A DNA stretch of 42,802 nucleotides from Chitinophagaceae bacterium (GTDB lineage Bacteria; Bacteroidota; Bacteroidia; Chitinophagales; Chitinophagaceae), in the NCBI GenBank assembly GCA_947450165.1, contig CANFUJ010000006.1, positions 1 through 42,802 on the forward strand, read 5' to 3'. Below the pieces are notes generated by a model. That model did not search any database and was not told where the DNA came from. It worked only from the letters and a program-made list of their open reading frames with translations. The position numbers were made by a program, and so were the translations under genes. Below are positions 7,179 to 18,356 of this stretch, piece by piece. Position 1 is the stretch's first letter, and the number at the start of each line of letters is the position of its first letter.

Positions 7179-7892
7179 ATGTTGCCAAAGTACAAAAGAA
7201 TATTATTGAAACTCTCTGGAGAATCTTTAATGGGAGATAAAAGTTTTGGATTAGACTCTGATGTAATTGCTCAGTACGCAAAGGATATCAAACAGATAAC
7301 TGATATGGGCGTACAAGTAGCATTGGTAATTGGTGGCGGAAATATTTATCGTGGAATGAATGAAGCAGAAACGGGTATTGAAAGAGCACAGGGAGATTAT
7401 ATGGGCATGCTTGCTACAGTTATTAATGGAATGGCTGTACAAAGTGGACTGGAAAAAGCTGGTGTTTATACGCGTTTGCAAAGTGCAATTAAGATGGAAC
7501 AAATTGCAGAACCTTATATCCGTAGAAGAGCGATTCGTCATCTAGAAAAAGGGCGTGTTGTAATCTTTGGAGCAGGAACTGGTAATCCATATTTTACTAC
7601 TGATACAGCTGGTTCATTAAGGGCCATAGAAATAAAAGCAGATGTTATTTTAAAGGGAACACGTGTAAATGGAATATATACTGCTGATCCTGAAAAAAAT
7701 CCAGATGCAACTAAGTATGAAAAAATTACTTTCTCAGAATGTATAAGCCAACAGCTTAAAGTAATGGATATGACTGCGTTTACGCTTTGCATGGAAAACA
7801 ATTTACCAATTATTGTTTTTGATATGAACCAACCCGGAAATCTTTTAAATGTGGTAACAGGAGAAAAAGTGGGTACGTTGGTGAGTAATTAG
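7179..7892 (+). CDS. pyrH: UMP kinase (uridylate kinase)
   Basis: 237 residues from the ATG at 7179, chosen because [19 protein letters not shown] matches the family N terminus; an in-frame earlier codon at 7134 would fall in the tsf terminator T-run. Amino-acid-kinase blocks are present: [52 protein letters not shown] and [18 protein letters not shown]. It phosphorylates UMP to UDP. The usual next gene, frr, is absent; a terminator and a repeat-rich spacer follow instead. Confidence 0.95.
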   Translation: MLPKYKRILLKLSGESLMGDKSFGLDSDVIAQYAKDIKQITDMGVQVALVIGGGNIYRGMNEAETGIERAQGDYMGMLATVINGMAVQSGLEKAGVYTRLQSAIKMEQIAEPYIRRRAIRHLEKGRVVIFGAGTGNPYFTTDTAGSLRAIEIKADVILKGTRVNGIYTADPEKNPDATKYEKITFSECISQQLKVMDMTAFTLCMENNLPIIVFDMNQPGNLLNVVTGEKVGTLVSN

Positions 7893-7926
7893 TACTAGGT
7901 TTTGGACAAAAGAAACACGAAGTTGG

Positions 7927-7948
7927 AAATGCTTGCAGCATTTTTTTT
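7927..7948 (+). terminator. Rho-independent terminator of pyrH
   Basis: AAATGCT (7927-7933), loop TGC and AGCATTT (7937-7943) form a perfect 7-bp stem running into eight T. It lies 35 bases past the pyrH stop. Confidence 0.8.
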
Positions 7949-8066
7949 ACGAAGGATTTGAAACACTAAGTCACGAAGGCACGAAGTTTTTTTTGTTTAG
8001 AGCGAGAAGATGTTTTTTATTTTTCTAAGATGCTAATTATTGGAAAATACTTCCAACCATTTGTAT

Positions 8067-8130
8067 GAATTCTCTACGAGAATTATTTTTAACACCAAGG
8101 CACGAAGACTCAAAGGCACGAAGTTTTTTT
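8067..8130 (+). repeat. CACGAAG-type dispersed intergenic repeat, copy 2
   Basis: Inverted relative to 4001-4063. It begins with a small palindrome, AATTCTC-TAC-GAGAATT (8068-8084), followed by ATTTTT. It then has two CACGAAG units in AACACCAAGGCACGAAG and CAAAGGCACGAAG, and ends in T8. Confidence 0.65.
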
Positions 8131-8150
8131 TCGAATATGCTAATTATTGG

Positions 8151-8294
8151 AAAATACTTTCAACCTTTTGAACATATTGAACATATTGAACATATTGAAC
8201 TCTTTGAACCTCACAAACCTCACAAACCTCTCAAAACTCACAAACCTCATAAAACTCATAAACTTAGAGTAAGGGTTGAAAATGTTCAACCCCT
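8151..8294 (+). repeat. 9-nt phased intergenic repeat array ending in a GGGTTGAA/TTCAACCC palindrome
   Basis: Three exact 9-base units (TTGAACATA) are followed by diverged units of the form CACAAACCT. The array ends in GTAAGGGTTGAA-AATG-TTCAACCCCTACC, with an 8-bp perfect stem at 8273-8280/8285-8292. The same array plus palindrome occurs at 15452-15531. Confidence 0.7.
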
Positions 8295-8331
8295 ACCAAA
8301 ACTTCTCTCTACTTTATTCTATATTTGAACT

Positions 8332-9069
8332 ATGTCTGAAAAATATTACAGGGGAAAAATTACGTACATCAACAACGATAAGCAAATTGCTACAATAGAA
8401 TATATAACTGGAAATAAATCCAAAAAGATTCAAGCAATTATTGATGATAAGCAGCAGGATAAATATGTGCAGCTTAAATTAATCAAAAAGCCACATCGTT
8501 TTTTGGTTGGAGATAATGTGAAGTTTATCATTAAAAAATCAAGCGCTGGCGTTTTTTTTGCAGACCATGTATTGTATGAATTTAATAATGCGCTTGAAGT
8601 ATTGATTAATAAAGCACAATTAACCAACAAGTTTCTGGGTTATATCAAACAAATAGATGACCAATATTTTATAAAAGAAATTGAAAGTTATTTATTCTTC
8701 CCTTTGCGTGTGTATAAATATGAAATTCCTCCAACAGTAACAGAAACCGATAGGGCGGTTGCATTTAAATTAACGAACCTAGAAAAAACGGATAAGATTT
8801 CTGCAGAATTATTTAACCATCAATATACGCCTGGATTTTTAATTGCCATTAAACAATCAAAACAAGAAAATCCCATCGAGTCTATTGTTACAAAAATTAC
8901 ACCCTTTGGTTTGTTTGTAACTTTATCTGAATCGCAAATTGAATGCAAAATTGCTGTTGATGAAACCATAGATCAAAAATTAAAATCTTCGGAAATTATT
9001 TTAGGTACTGCTTTAATGGTTAAAATAAAACATTTAACACCAGATAGATTGGTGGTTGAATTGGTGTAA
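8332..9069 (+). CDS. Uncharacterised protein with a C-terminal S1-like RNA-binding motif
   Basis: 245 residues, no signal peptide, beta-rich and basic. The C-terminal part (about 183-245) reads IESIVTKITPFGLFVTLSESQIECKIAVDE, the pattern of an S1/OB-fold strand pair (FGxFVxL). The first 80 residues (YYRGKITYINNDKQIATIEYI, then FLVGDNVKFIIKK) look like a second OB-type domain, as in cold-shock proteins. The middle (about 95-180) is unassigned. Inference: a cytoplasmic nucleic-acid-binding protein. It stands alone, converging on the lipoprotein gene across a shared terminator. Confidence 0.7.
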   Translation: MSEKYYRGKITYINNDKQIATIEYITGNKSKKIQAIIDDKQQDKYVQLKLIKKPHRFLVGDNVKFIIKKSSAGVFFADHVLYEFNNALEVLINKAQLTNKFLGYIKQIDDQYFIKEIESYLFFPLRVYKYEIPPTVTETDRAVAFKLTNLEKTDKISAELFNHQYTPGFLIAIKQSKQENPIESIVTKITPFGLFVTLSESQIECKIAVDETIDQKLKSSEIILGTALMVKIKHLTPDRLVVELV

Positions 9070-9100
9070 TCCATTTTGTTTAAAATACTTATTTATAAAA

Positions 9101-9132
9101 AAAATGCCCACTGAAAACAGCGGGCATTTTTT
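9101..9132. terminator. Bidirectional terminator between convergent genes
   Basis: AATGCCC-A-CTG, loop AAAA, and CAG-C-GGGCATT form a stem (9103-9128) with one mismatch. A-run on the left and T-run on the right allow termination in both directions. It lies between the stops at 9069 and 9147. Confidence 0.85.
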
Positions 9133-9146
9133 AAAATTAGTCTTCT

Positions 9147-10976
9147 TTATTGAGTTCTACGAATCCTGAAGGTACATGATGTATTGTAAATTGTACTGGT
9201 TGGTGCGCTTCCGATAAGTGATCCAGAAAAATTTCCACCTATAAATTGACCAACACTTCCGTATTCTGTTATTTGTACATTAATGGGCGTTCTTATTGAT
9301 GTTGAATCGTTTCCTACGTGTGAAGTATAAAAACTCATCAACTGTTGTGTACTTCCTGCAGAAATATTTGTTTCAGAAATTTGAAAAGATGTTTGATTGT
9401 AAACCGAAGTCCCACCTGATTGAGTAATGTGTGTACTACCTAAATAAATTGAAACAGGATTTGATTGTTGATTAAGCCAAAAATTAAATGAATCTATCGG
9501 TGATGAATAGTTGTAGTTTGTGCCGTTAATATTTAAATTAATGTATTCATCAGTTGTTGTTCCGCAAGCTTGTAAATTTGGAATGGTGTTGTTTCCTGTA
9601 TTTAATGTGTAACTAAATGGTGAGCTTTGTTGATTGCTTGTATTATCTTCAGCTATAAATGTTACACTTTCTGAATTTCCATTGCATAAAATATTAGAAA
9701 AATTGAAAGTTCCAGTTGAGCTTAGATTGTATCTATAATATAGATTGTTTTTAAGCATGATGATATAACCATTTGAAACAGCAGCATTGTTGCAATCTGT
9801 TACCGTTCCAGAAACACTTGCCGTATGTGCAGTAGTATTTGGAATGGTGATATTTCCTAGAGAAAGATTAGAATTAGTTGTGCTGAATGTTTGGGTAAAT
9901 GCTGATGTACCACAATCAAATTGTGTATATACATCCAATTTCAAAGATGCGTTATTCGGAACAGCTCCAGCAACAAATCCACTAGAATCGGTTAAACCGT
10001 AGCTACAACTTTGAGGAAAGTTTACATTAGTAATTTTTACCCAAGTATAAGGAATTGGTTGTCCATTTTCATTTACTAATGTACAATTGAATTGAACAAA
10101 ATTGCTTGGTACATCACAATTCCAAAATGAAAAATGCGCCACATCTCCAACATAATTATTACCAACTTTAGTTGCAGACCCTTCTTCTTTCCACAAACCA
10201 TTTGATTCATTAAAATACCATAATGGAATTGATGCTGGTGCAGTAGTACTTAAAGAACTTGGAATTGGGAAAGTTAAGGTTGCTATTTTACCTGAAGCAA
10301 TTTGTAATACTTGACCTTGATCTCCTGTTAATTCAACGGCCACCATACCGAAAGATTGTAACACTTTCATTGAACCTTCTTGATTTATGCCCCTTAAATC
10401 ACCTGGCATAATTGAATTGATATCAGATGCCGTTGGGTTGATGTATGAAGCAGAAACGTATACGGTTCCGCTGTATGGATTGCTATTAGATGAAAGTAAA
10501 TCTTGAATTCCGTTAACAGGAAAATCAATTTTCATTCCATTTGATAAGCTTATCGTTCCACCATTTAAACCGTTGAAAGATCCGCTGTTTAATTTTGGAA
10601 TTAATTTAATTCTAAAAAATGCAGATTTGTTTTCAGTGGCGATGTACGTTTTAATACCTGGAAAATATCCTGATTTTTTTACGGTAACAACCGCTGCAGT
10701 TTTAACAACACTTACATTTTTAACAGAGAAATATCCATAATCATCTGTTGTGGTAGTTTTATCATAAACAACTACCGATGCACCCGCAACCGCTTGATTA
10801 TTTTCATCAACTACAAATCCAGAAACTGATGAATTTATTTTAGTCGTTAAATTAGGTAATTGATTGATGTTATCAACTAAGGTTTCGTCTAAATCCTTTT
10901 GACAAGACCATAATGCTGTTGCTGCCAATAAAATAACCAGCAAACTTTTGAAAGAAGAAGCAATAAATTTTTTCAT
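9147..10976 (-). CDS. Large lipoprotein with carboxypeptidase-regulatory-like domain
   Basis: 609 residues. It has an N-terminal signal with lipobox ALWSC; C25 is the predicted lipidated cysteine, followed by QKDLDE. Residues about 52-115 form a CarboxypepD_reg-like beta-sandwich (SVSGFVVDENNQAVAGASVVVYDKTT and DDYGYFSVKNV). A second such domain may lie at about 388-470 (ASVSGTVTDCNNAAVSNGYII). The rest is Ser/Thr/Asn-rich beta structure. Probably an outer-membrane surface lipoprotein. It is the last gene of a sigma factor / membrane protein / lipoprotein operon, 61 bases after its neighbour. The substrate or ligand is unknown. Confidence 0.75.
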   Translation of the reverse strand: MKKFIASSFKSLLVILLAATALWSCQKDLDETLVDNINQLPNLTTKINSSVSGFVVDENNQAVAGASVVVYDKTTTTDDYGYFSVKNVSVVKTAAVVTVKKSGYFPGIKTYIATENKSAFFRIKLIPKLNSGSFNGLNGGTISLSNGMKIDFPVNGIQDLLSSNSNPYSGTVYVSASYINPTASDINSIMPGDLRGINQEGSMKVLQSFGMVAVELTGDQGQVLQIASGKIATLTFPIPSSLSTTAPASIPLWYFNESNGLWKEEGSATKVGNNYVGDVAHFSFWNCDVPSNFVQFNCTLVNENGQPIPYTWVKITNVNFPQSCSYGLTDSSGFVAGAVPNNASLKLDVYTQFDCGTSAFTQTFSTTNSNLSLGNITIPNTTAHTASVSGTVTDCNNAAVSNGYIIMLKNNLYYRYNLSSTGTFNFSNILCNGNSESVTFIAEDNTSNQQSSPFSYTLNTGNNTIPNLQACGTTTDEYINLNINGTNYNYSSPIDSFNFWLNQQSNPVSIYLGSTHITQSGGTSVYNQTSFQISETNISAGSTQQLMSFYTSHVGNDSTSIRTPINVQITEYGSVGQFIGGNFSGSLIGSAPTSTIYNTSCTFRIRRTQ

Positions 10977-11037
10977 TTTTTGGTAATTAAAAATTAGGAG
11001 TTAAAATTAAGACGCAATGTTTGTATTTTTTGTTGCC

Positions 11038-12501
11038 TTATTGATTTTTATTTTTAAGATTTATTCTTATACCTAAACGTAAACCCGTAGTTGTAAAGCG
11101 TTGCTTGAAATGGGAGGTTTCTTTATTCATCAAAGAAAAATTGTATCTAAAAAAGGGTTCTGTAAATAAGCTAAACTTATTGTTAAGTTGACGAACAATA
11201 GACATCGACCCAATAAAACCTAAGCCAATATTGGTTTTCAGTTGGTATGCTTTCGAAAGCGCTGAAGCGTTCATTGCAATGGGTTGTAAATCGCTGTTTA
11301 AAATATCACCTTTATAGAAACTAATTATATTCATTACCACACCTGAATTAACTATAAAATCCCAGTTGTTTTTTTGCCATCCATATCCAAATGTAATTGG
11401 CAGATCAATTGTTCTGTATTTATTATAGGTTGTTTTATATCGGGTGCTTTCTGTTTGGTAAATATCAACGGTATCACCAGAAGCATTGGTAACATAAATG
11501 ATTTGAATGATGTTTCCTTTTGAGAACTTAAACTGTTCATTAATTTGACTATAATTTAATCCAGCACTAAAGTTGAAATGAGATCCAAACTCTTTTATAT
11601 ACCTTAATCCTGCACTAAAAGACAGTTGAGAAGTAGTCACCTCGTCTCTATTTTTTAAATAGATTGAATTGGCAGAATCTGAAAACTGACGATTTATAAA
11701 ATCTACACTACTATAAATGTCTAAATAACTGCTGTTTTCTTTATTATTAAAATCAGGACAAGGGATGGTTAATCTAGGAAAAGGTTTTGCATTTAATTTT
11801 AAAGCAATAAGATTTGATTTTTTTAAATTGGCAACCTCAAAATCAAACTTATTTTTTAATTGTACATCAGCATCATCAAGTATTTCATCAATTTCAGCAT
11901 TTTGAATGTTTACCTTTTTTTGAGCGTTGCTTTTGAATTTGTTGTTTTTTGAATTCGGTTCATTGTTTTTTGTTAAAGCAACTTCATCATCTTTTAAATT
12001 TTGATTGCTTCTTAATAGGGTTGATGCTTTTGGTTTTTTGGATGTTATATTTGGATTTGAGCGGGATGATTTTGAAAAAGAGTTAGATTTTGTATCGTTA
12101 TTATTTTCAGTATTTGCATTGAATTCGCTGTGGTTATTTTCAACAGTGCCTATATTTTTGGTTTCGGTGTTTATATTTTTTGAATTTGTAGATTCAATTT
12201 TTTGTGTTTTGTTTTGTGATTGAATGTTGCTTACAACAATGTCATTATTTGAATTATTTTCCTTTGAACTTGAATTATGATTAGAAATGCTATTAGAAAA
12301 AATAGAATATCCTAGAACTATAGAAAGCGCAACAATTCCAACTAGCATAAAATTTCTATTGCTACTATTAAAAAACCAAAAACCAAAACGTTTTTTATTT
12401 TCTTTTTTGGCTGATATTTTATTCCAAACATCATCAGATACTTCACCATCAATGTGAAGCATTTGTTGTTTGACAAAATCGTCGAATAATTTATTTTTCA
12501 T
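11038..12501 (-). CDS. Membrane-anchored protein with barrel-like C-terminal domain, possible anti-sigma factor
   Basis: 487 residues. Residues 1-50 are charged and cytoplasmic-looking (FDDFVKQQMLHIDGEVSDDVWNKISAKKE), a pattern seen in short anti-sigma N termini. One membrane helix lies at about 51-69, followed by a Ser/Asn/Lys-rich linker (about 70-245) with many N-S-K repeats. A C-terminal domain (about 250-487) of alternating beta strands resembles outer-membrane beta-barrel proteins (SFSAGLRYIKEF, FNFSAGLNYSQ, TTGLRLGIRINLK). It sits between the sigma-factor gene (100 bases upstream) and the lipoprotein gene. Inference: it senses or holds the sigma factor. A barrel domain hung from an inner-membrane helix is unusual. 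Confidence 0.6.
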   Translation of the reverse strand: MKNKLFDDFVKQQMLHIDGEVSDDVWNKISAKKENKKRFGFWFFNSSNRNFMLVGIVALSIVLGYSIFSNSISNHNSSSKENNSNNDIVVSNIQSQNKTQKIESTNSKNINTETKNIGTVENNHSEFNANTENNNDTKSNSFSKSSRSNPNITSKKPKASTLLRSNQNLKDDEVALTKNNEPNSKNNKFKSNAQKKVNIQNAEIDEILDDADVQLKNKFDFEVANLKKSNLIALKLNAKPFPRLTIPCPDFNNKENSSYLDIYSSVDFINRQFSDSANSIYLKNRDEVTTSQLSFSAGLRYIKEFGSHFNFSAGLNYSQINEQFKFSKGNIIQIIYVTNASGDTVDIYQTESTRYKTTYNKYRTIDLPITFGYGWQKNNWDFIVNSGVVMNIISFYKGDILNSDLQPIAMNASALSKAYQLKTNIGLGFIGSMSIVRQLNNKFSLFTEPFFRYNFSLMNKETSHFKQRFTTTGLRLGIRINLKNKNQ

Positions 12502-12601
12502 CAGTTAATATTTAAGTCAAAATGAAAAAATATGAAATTGTTGACCTTTCATTTTTTTACTTTTTACTTTTTACTTTTAATATTTTTCTCAAATCTCATG
12601 C

Positions 12602-13150
12602 TCATTTTATTACTTCATTTTGCATGGATAATATTTGTCTTTGCAGCATGTTTCGAGCTTTTGCAAGCTGACTTCTGCTTGTACCAGAATTTATTTTTAA
12701 AAGCTCCGCAATTTCATCATGTTTATAACCTTCAATAACGTACAAATTAAAAATCAATCTATACCCATCGGGCAATTTGTTTATAAGATGTAGAATTTCT
12801 TTTTCGCCTAAACCGGTTAAAGAATCGGCCTCATAAAAATAATTTTCTTCATAATTGGCGTCGTAGTTAAATGGTTTTTCGTAGGTGAAACGAATCAAGC
12901 TATATTTTTTCAACGCTACGTTAACCACAATTTTTCTAATCCAACCTTCAAAAGATCCTTCGTGTTTAAACTGATGAATTTTTTCAAACACTTTACAAAA
13001 CGCTTCAATTAAAATTTCTTCGGCATCCACTTCATTACGGGCATAGCGAAGACACACGCCCATCATTCGTTTGGCGTATAAGTCAAAAACTGATTTTTGA
13101 GCAACGTGTTCCTGACGGACGCAACCTTTTATTAATTGTTGTTCTGTCAA
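12602..13150 (-). CDS. ECF-type RNA polymerase sigma factor
   Basis: 182 residues, typical ECF length. Sigma-70 region 2 is at about 20-90 (FDLYAKRMMGVCLRYARNEVDAEEILIEAFCKVFEKI, then EGSFEGWIRKIVVNVALKKY). Region 4 is at about 120-175 (LINKLPDGYRLIFNLYVIEGYKHDEIAELLKINSGTSRSQLAKARNML) with a clear helix-turn-helix. It is the first gene of a three-gene minus-strand unit. Its target promoters cannot be read from the window. Confidence 0.9.
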   Translation of the reverse strand: MTEQQLIKGCVRQEHVAQKSVFDLYAKRMMGVCLRYARNEVDAEEILIEAFCKVFEKIHQFKHEGSFEGWIRKIVVNVALKKYSLIRFTYEKPFNYDANYEENYFYEADSLTGLGEKEILHLINKLPDGYRLIFNLYVIEGYKHDEIAELLKINSGTSRSQLAKARNMLQRQILSMQNEVIK

Positions 13151-13274
13151 TATTTAACGTAGTTAAGTGATTTTATTTGAGAGATACGTGTAGAATAGAT
13201 TTCGTTGCCTATTCTAAAAATTACATGTTGAAAATTACGAAATACAAAGAATAGATAAAAATAAAATCGATTAT

Positions 13275-13321
13275 AAAAAAAATCCATGTTAAGTTAACCG
13301 TTGATTGGCTTCTTAACATGG
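13275..13321 (-). terminator. Rho-independent terminator of rho
   Basis: CCATGTTAAG (13284-13293) and CTTAACATGG (13312-13321) form a perfect 10-bp stem with an 18-nt loop. On the minus strand it runs into ATTTTTTTTAT. It is 33 bases past the rho stop. Confidence 0.8.
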
Positions 13322-13353
13322 AAAATAAAATTAGTTATGAGATAAAAACCAGC

Positions 13354-15021
13354 TTATCCATTCATTGACGTCAGGAACTCAGCATTGTCTTTTGTTCCTT
13401 TCATGTTTTTCAACAACATATTAATGGCTTCTTCAGGGTTCATATCTGCCATGTGTTTGCGCAAGATCCACATGCGTTTGAACGTATCTTTATCAAGCAA
13501 TAAATCATCACGTCTTGTAGATGAAGAAACGATATCGATAGCAGGGAAAATTCTTCTATTTGATAATTTTCTTTCGAGTTGAAGCTCCATGTTACCGGTA
13601 CCTTTAAACTCTTCAAAAATCACCTCATCCATTTTGCTTCCTGTGTCTACCAAAGCTGTTGCGATGATGGTAAGAGATCCACCATTTTCAATTTTTCTTG
13701 CCGCACCAAAGAATTGTTTTGGTTTTTGCATGGCATTGGCTTCTACCCCACCCGATAAAACCTTTCCGCTAGAAGGTGCTACTGTATTATGTGCACGCGC
13801 CAAACGGGTAATTGAATCTAATAAAATAACAACATCATGTCCACATTCTACCAAGCGTTTTGCTTTTTGTAATGCGATGGTTGAAACCTTAACGTGTTTT
13901 TCTGCAGGCTCATCAAAAGTAGAGGCGATAACTTCTGCTTTAACGCTTCTTTCCATATCGGTAACTTCCTCTGGTCTTTCATCTACAAGTACAATCATCA
14001 AATAACATTCTGGATGATTTTCTGCAATTGCGTTTGCCAATTCTTTGAGCAACATGGTTTTACCTGTTTTAGGTTGGGCAACAATAAGTCCACGCTGACC
14101 TTTACCGATTGGTGTAAACAAGTCCATGATTCTAGTGCTATAATTATCAGCTGTAGTTGTAAGATTTAATCTTTCGTAAGGGAATAACGGTGTTAGATAA
14201 TCGAAGGGAACGCGGTCGCGAACATCTTCAGGACTTTTACCGTTAATGGTTTCTACTTTTAATAACGCGAAATATTTTTCACCTTCTTTTGGAGGACGTA
14301 CAGAACCGTAAACCGTGTCTCCTGTTTTTAATCCAAACAGTTTTATTTGAGATGGTGAAACATAAATATCATCAGGACTAGATAAATAATTATAATCGCT
14401 GCTTCTTAAAAAGCCATATCCATCAGGCATCATTTCAAGTACGCCTTCGCCCAATACAATACCATCGAATTCGATATTAAAAACTGGTGGTGTATATTTT
14501 TGTTGTTGATATTTTTGATGCGGTTGTTTAGGATTTTGTTGTTCGATATTTATTTCAGGTTGCTGAATATCTTCTTCCTGAAGCATTTGTGCAATAGCCG
14601 CTGGAACGGTAGTTTGTTCGCTGGTGATGGGTTGTAAATCTGATTCCGCATCGTTAACAACTACAGGCTCTGCTTTTGGTTTTTTAGCAATTACTTTTTT
14701 CGGCTTAGCATTTGCAGTAGGAACAGCAACAGGTTTTTCTATTTTAGTTTCTTCTTGATTGTTTACGGGTTCTTCGGTAAACAAAGTAGAAGGATTAGCC
14801 GTTGCTCCTTTTTTAATGGGTTCTTTTACTATTCTTTTTCTTTTTGGTTTGTCTGCACCGTCGGCATCATTTTTTACTTCTTGCGAACCTGGTTGTTTTT
14901 CCATAATTGCAGCTATTAAATCTGTTCTTGATAAATCTTTTGAATTTGAAATGTTGAATTGATCAGCGATATCGTTCAATTCTAAAACGAGCATGTCGTT
15001 TAGCTGTGATAAATTATACAT
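13354..15021 (-). CDS. rho: Transcription termination factor Rho with long N-terminal insert
   Basis: 555 residues against ~420 in Escherichia coli. The Rho N-terminal helical domain is at 1-43 ([19 protein letters not shown]). Next comes a Lys/Pro/Gln-rich, probably disordered insert (about 45-180). The RNA-binding cold-shock-like domain starts near 184 ([21 protein letters not shown]). The ATPase core has Walker A QPKTGKT (316-322), DERPEE (347-352) and Walker B VVILLDS (397-403). The C-terminal ring segment ends [23 protein letters not shown]. Rho is a hexameric RNA helicase that ends transcription. Inserts of this kind are common in Bacteroidota Rho. Monocistronic with its own terminator. 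Confidence 0.96.
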   Translation of the reverse strand: MYNLSQLNDMLVLELNDIADQFNISNSKDLSRTDLIAAIMEKQPGSQEVKNDADGADKPKRKRIVKEPIKKGATANPSTLFTEEPVNNQEETKIEKPVAVPTANAKPKKVIAKKPKAEPVVVNDAESDLQPITSEQTTVPAAIAQMLQEEDIQQPEINIEQQNPKQPHQKYQQQKYTPPVFNIEFDGIVLGEGVLEMMPDGYGFLRSSDYNYLSSPDDIYVSPSQIKLFGLKTGDTVYGSVRPPKEGEKYFALLKVETINGKSPEDVRDRVPFDYLTPLFPYERLNLTTTADNYSTRIMDLFTPIGKGQRGLIVAQPKTGKTMLLKELANAIAENHPECYLMIVLVDERPEEVTDMERSVKAEVIASTFDEPAEKHVKVSTIALQKAKRLVECGHDVVILLDSITRLARAHNTVAPSSGKVLSGGVEANAMQKPKQFFGAARKIENGGSLTIIATALVDTGSKMDEVIFEEFKGTGNMELQLERKLSNRRIFPAIDIVSSSTRRDDLLLDKDTFKRMWILRKHMADMNPEEAINMLLKNMKGTKDNAEFLTSMNG

Positions 15022-15370
15022 AATAAGTTGAAAATGCGTTGTTCAAATGTTGTACGCTTATAATAAAGATGTGGTTGAAAATTTGTTGATGAAGGAAAAG
15101 GTTTTCAATGAAGCGATTAGATTGGGATTAATCTTATCAACCATTTCCGACACAATATTAAGTAGATTTTGTTTAATAAAAGAACTTTTTTTTGAAAATT
15201 TATTTAAGATGGTGTGGGATACTAGATGCTTGGATGCTGGAAGCGAGATACAAGTTTCTAGATGTAGGATACTCGATGGCATTTCGAAAATTTTGAAAAG
15301 AAACAATTTTAAATAATGGAAATGACTAAAGCTCTATTCAATACCGGCCTAGAAGCCGGCGCTAGAATAA

Positions 15371-15400
15371 AAAAATAACCCACCGTTTCAACGGTGGGTT
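15371..15400 (-). terminator. Rho-independent terminator downstream of katG
   Basis: AACCCACCGTT (15377-15387) and AACGGTGGGTT (15390-15400) pair perfectly. On the minus strand the stem is followed by ATTTTTTTAT. Confidence 0.8.
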
Positions 15401-15451
15401 AATAAATAAAATGATTTTTAAAAACGAAATTTATTTTTTTGAACGTTTTCT

Positions 15452-15531
15452 CAACCTCACAAACCTCTTGAACGTCTCAAACCTCACAAACGTCTTAAAC
15501 ATCTTGTAAGGGTTGAAAATATTCAACCCCT
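15452..15531 (+). repeat. 9-nt phased array plus palindrome at the katG 3' end
   Basis: Units of the form AAACCTCNN/AAACGTCTT repeat with a 9-base period (15452-15506). They are followed by GTAAGGGTTGAA-AATA-TTCAACCCCT (stem 15510-15517/15522-15529). The palindrome ends two bases before the katG stop codon, so it may also act as a 3' mRNA end structure. Confidence 0.7.
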
Positions 15532-15532
15532 C

Positions 15533-17755
<2,223 letters not shown>

Positions 17756-17966
17756 TTAGTTAAGTTTTGGGTGCGAAAAAGTAAAACTGATTAAAAATAG
17801 TTGGGTTGTTAATCGATATCAAATAATAGAAAGGAGAGGGTTAAACAAATTGGGAGGAAAAGTATTTCAAACTAAAAAAAGTTATTAAGGGGGTTAAGAA
17901 AAATCAGTGAAGAAAGAGATGATTGAGGAAGGATAAAATTATTTTTAAAAAAATAAAAACAGTCAT

Positions 17967-17993
17967 TAAAGTTCGGTTTTAATAAGAACTTTA
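17967..17993 (+). promoter_or_regulatory. Inverted-repeat operator candidate for the HigB/HigA pair
   Basis: TAAAGTTC (17967-17974) and GAACTTTA (17986-17993) are perfect 8-bp arms with an 11-base spacer. They sit just before a TAAATTTA box (17995-18002) and 21 bases upstream of the toxin ATG. HigA-type antitoxins are known to bind palindromes at their own promoter. Confidence 0.55.
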
Positions 17994-18014
17994 TTAAATT
18001 TACAATTGGTCCAA

Positions 18015-18356
18015 ATGAGATTGATAGGCAAGAAAATACTTTTAAAACTTAAAAAGAAAAACATTGGCAATCTAAGGTTGTGTAATGAAATAGACAAGTT
18101 GATAATTGATTTAGAAAAATTTTTACCTAAAGAAAAAAATATTTTTGACATTAGGTCTGATGCAGACAATGTTCATAGTGATGGATTTTATTTTTTTGAT
18201 TTGAATTTTCATAGAACGTTGATTTTAGTAGAGTTTGATAATGATGGTGAGGCAACAATTGTTTGGGTAGGAACTCACAAGGATTATGAAACAACCTTTA
18301 AAAACAATAAAACGACCATTGAAAAATGGTTAAGAAAAAATGGATATATAGAATAA
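18015..18356 (+). CDS. higB: HigB-like toxin (RelE-type mRNA interferase superfamily)
   Basis: 113 residues from the ATG at 18015; a TTG at 18006 is possible but less likely. A basic N-terminal helix region (GKKILLKLKKKNIGN) is followed by the core: NIFDIRSDADNVHSDGFYFFDLNFHRTLILVEFDNDGEATIVWVGTHKDYET, given here only as separate blocks DIRSDADN, FYFFDLN, TLILVEF and WVGTHKDY. The D-R-S-A-D, F-x-L and GTHxxY pattern fits the HigB toxin family. The toxin-first order and the overlap with a helix-turn-helix gene fit higBA. These toxins cleave mRNA on the ribosome. The N terminus is a little longer and more basic than usual. Confidence 0.75.
   Translation: MRLIGKKILLKLKKKNIGNLRLCNEIDKLIIDLEKFLPKEKNIFDIRSDADNVHSDGFYFFDLNFHRTLILVEFDNDGEATIVWVGTHKDYETTFKNNKTTIEKWLRKNGYIE

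Larger units (their letters stand above)
7893..8331. other. Repeat-filled spacer after pyrH
   Basis: There are no credible genes. Besides the terminator it holds CACGAAG-type repeats (7959-8008 partial, 8067-8130 full) and a 22-bp direct repeat (ATGCTAATTATTGGAAAATACT at 8030-8051 and 8137-8158). It also holds a 9-nt phased array (about 8151-8265) and a terminal palindrome (8271-8294). A reading frame across 8065-8328 is only the repeats translated (HIEHIEHIE, PHKPHKP). Confidence 0.75.
15022..15532. other. Spacer between rho and katG: repeats and terminators only
   Basis: Small overlapping frames on both strands lack any domain. Around 15214-15280 the DNA is a run of TAGATGC/TGGATGC/TAGATGTAGGATAC variants, similar to 4119-4152. 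A second hairpin core (CCGGC-CTAGAA-GCCGG) lies near 15345-15359. The katG terminator and the 9-nt array are listed separately. Confidence 0.65.

Noticed and set aside
8065-8328. Plus-strand open frame of 87 codons
   Set aside because: It is the 9-nt repeat array read through (HIEHIEHIE, HKPHKP) and has no domain; the array recurs in other frames elsewhere.
15047-15316. Open frames on both strands between rho and katG
   Set aside because: They overlap each other, have no recognised features and run over TAGATGC-type repeat DNA.
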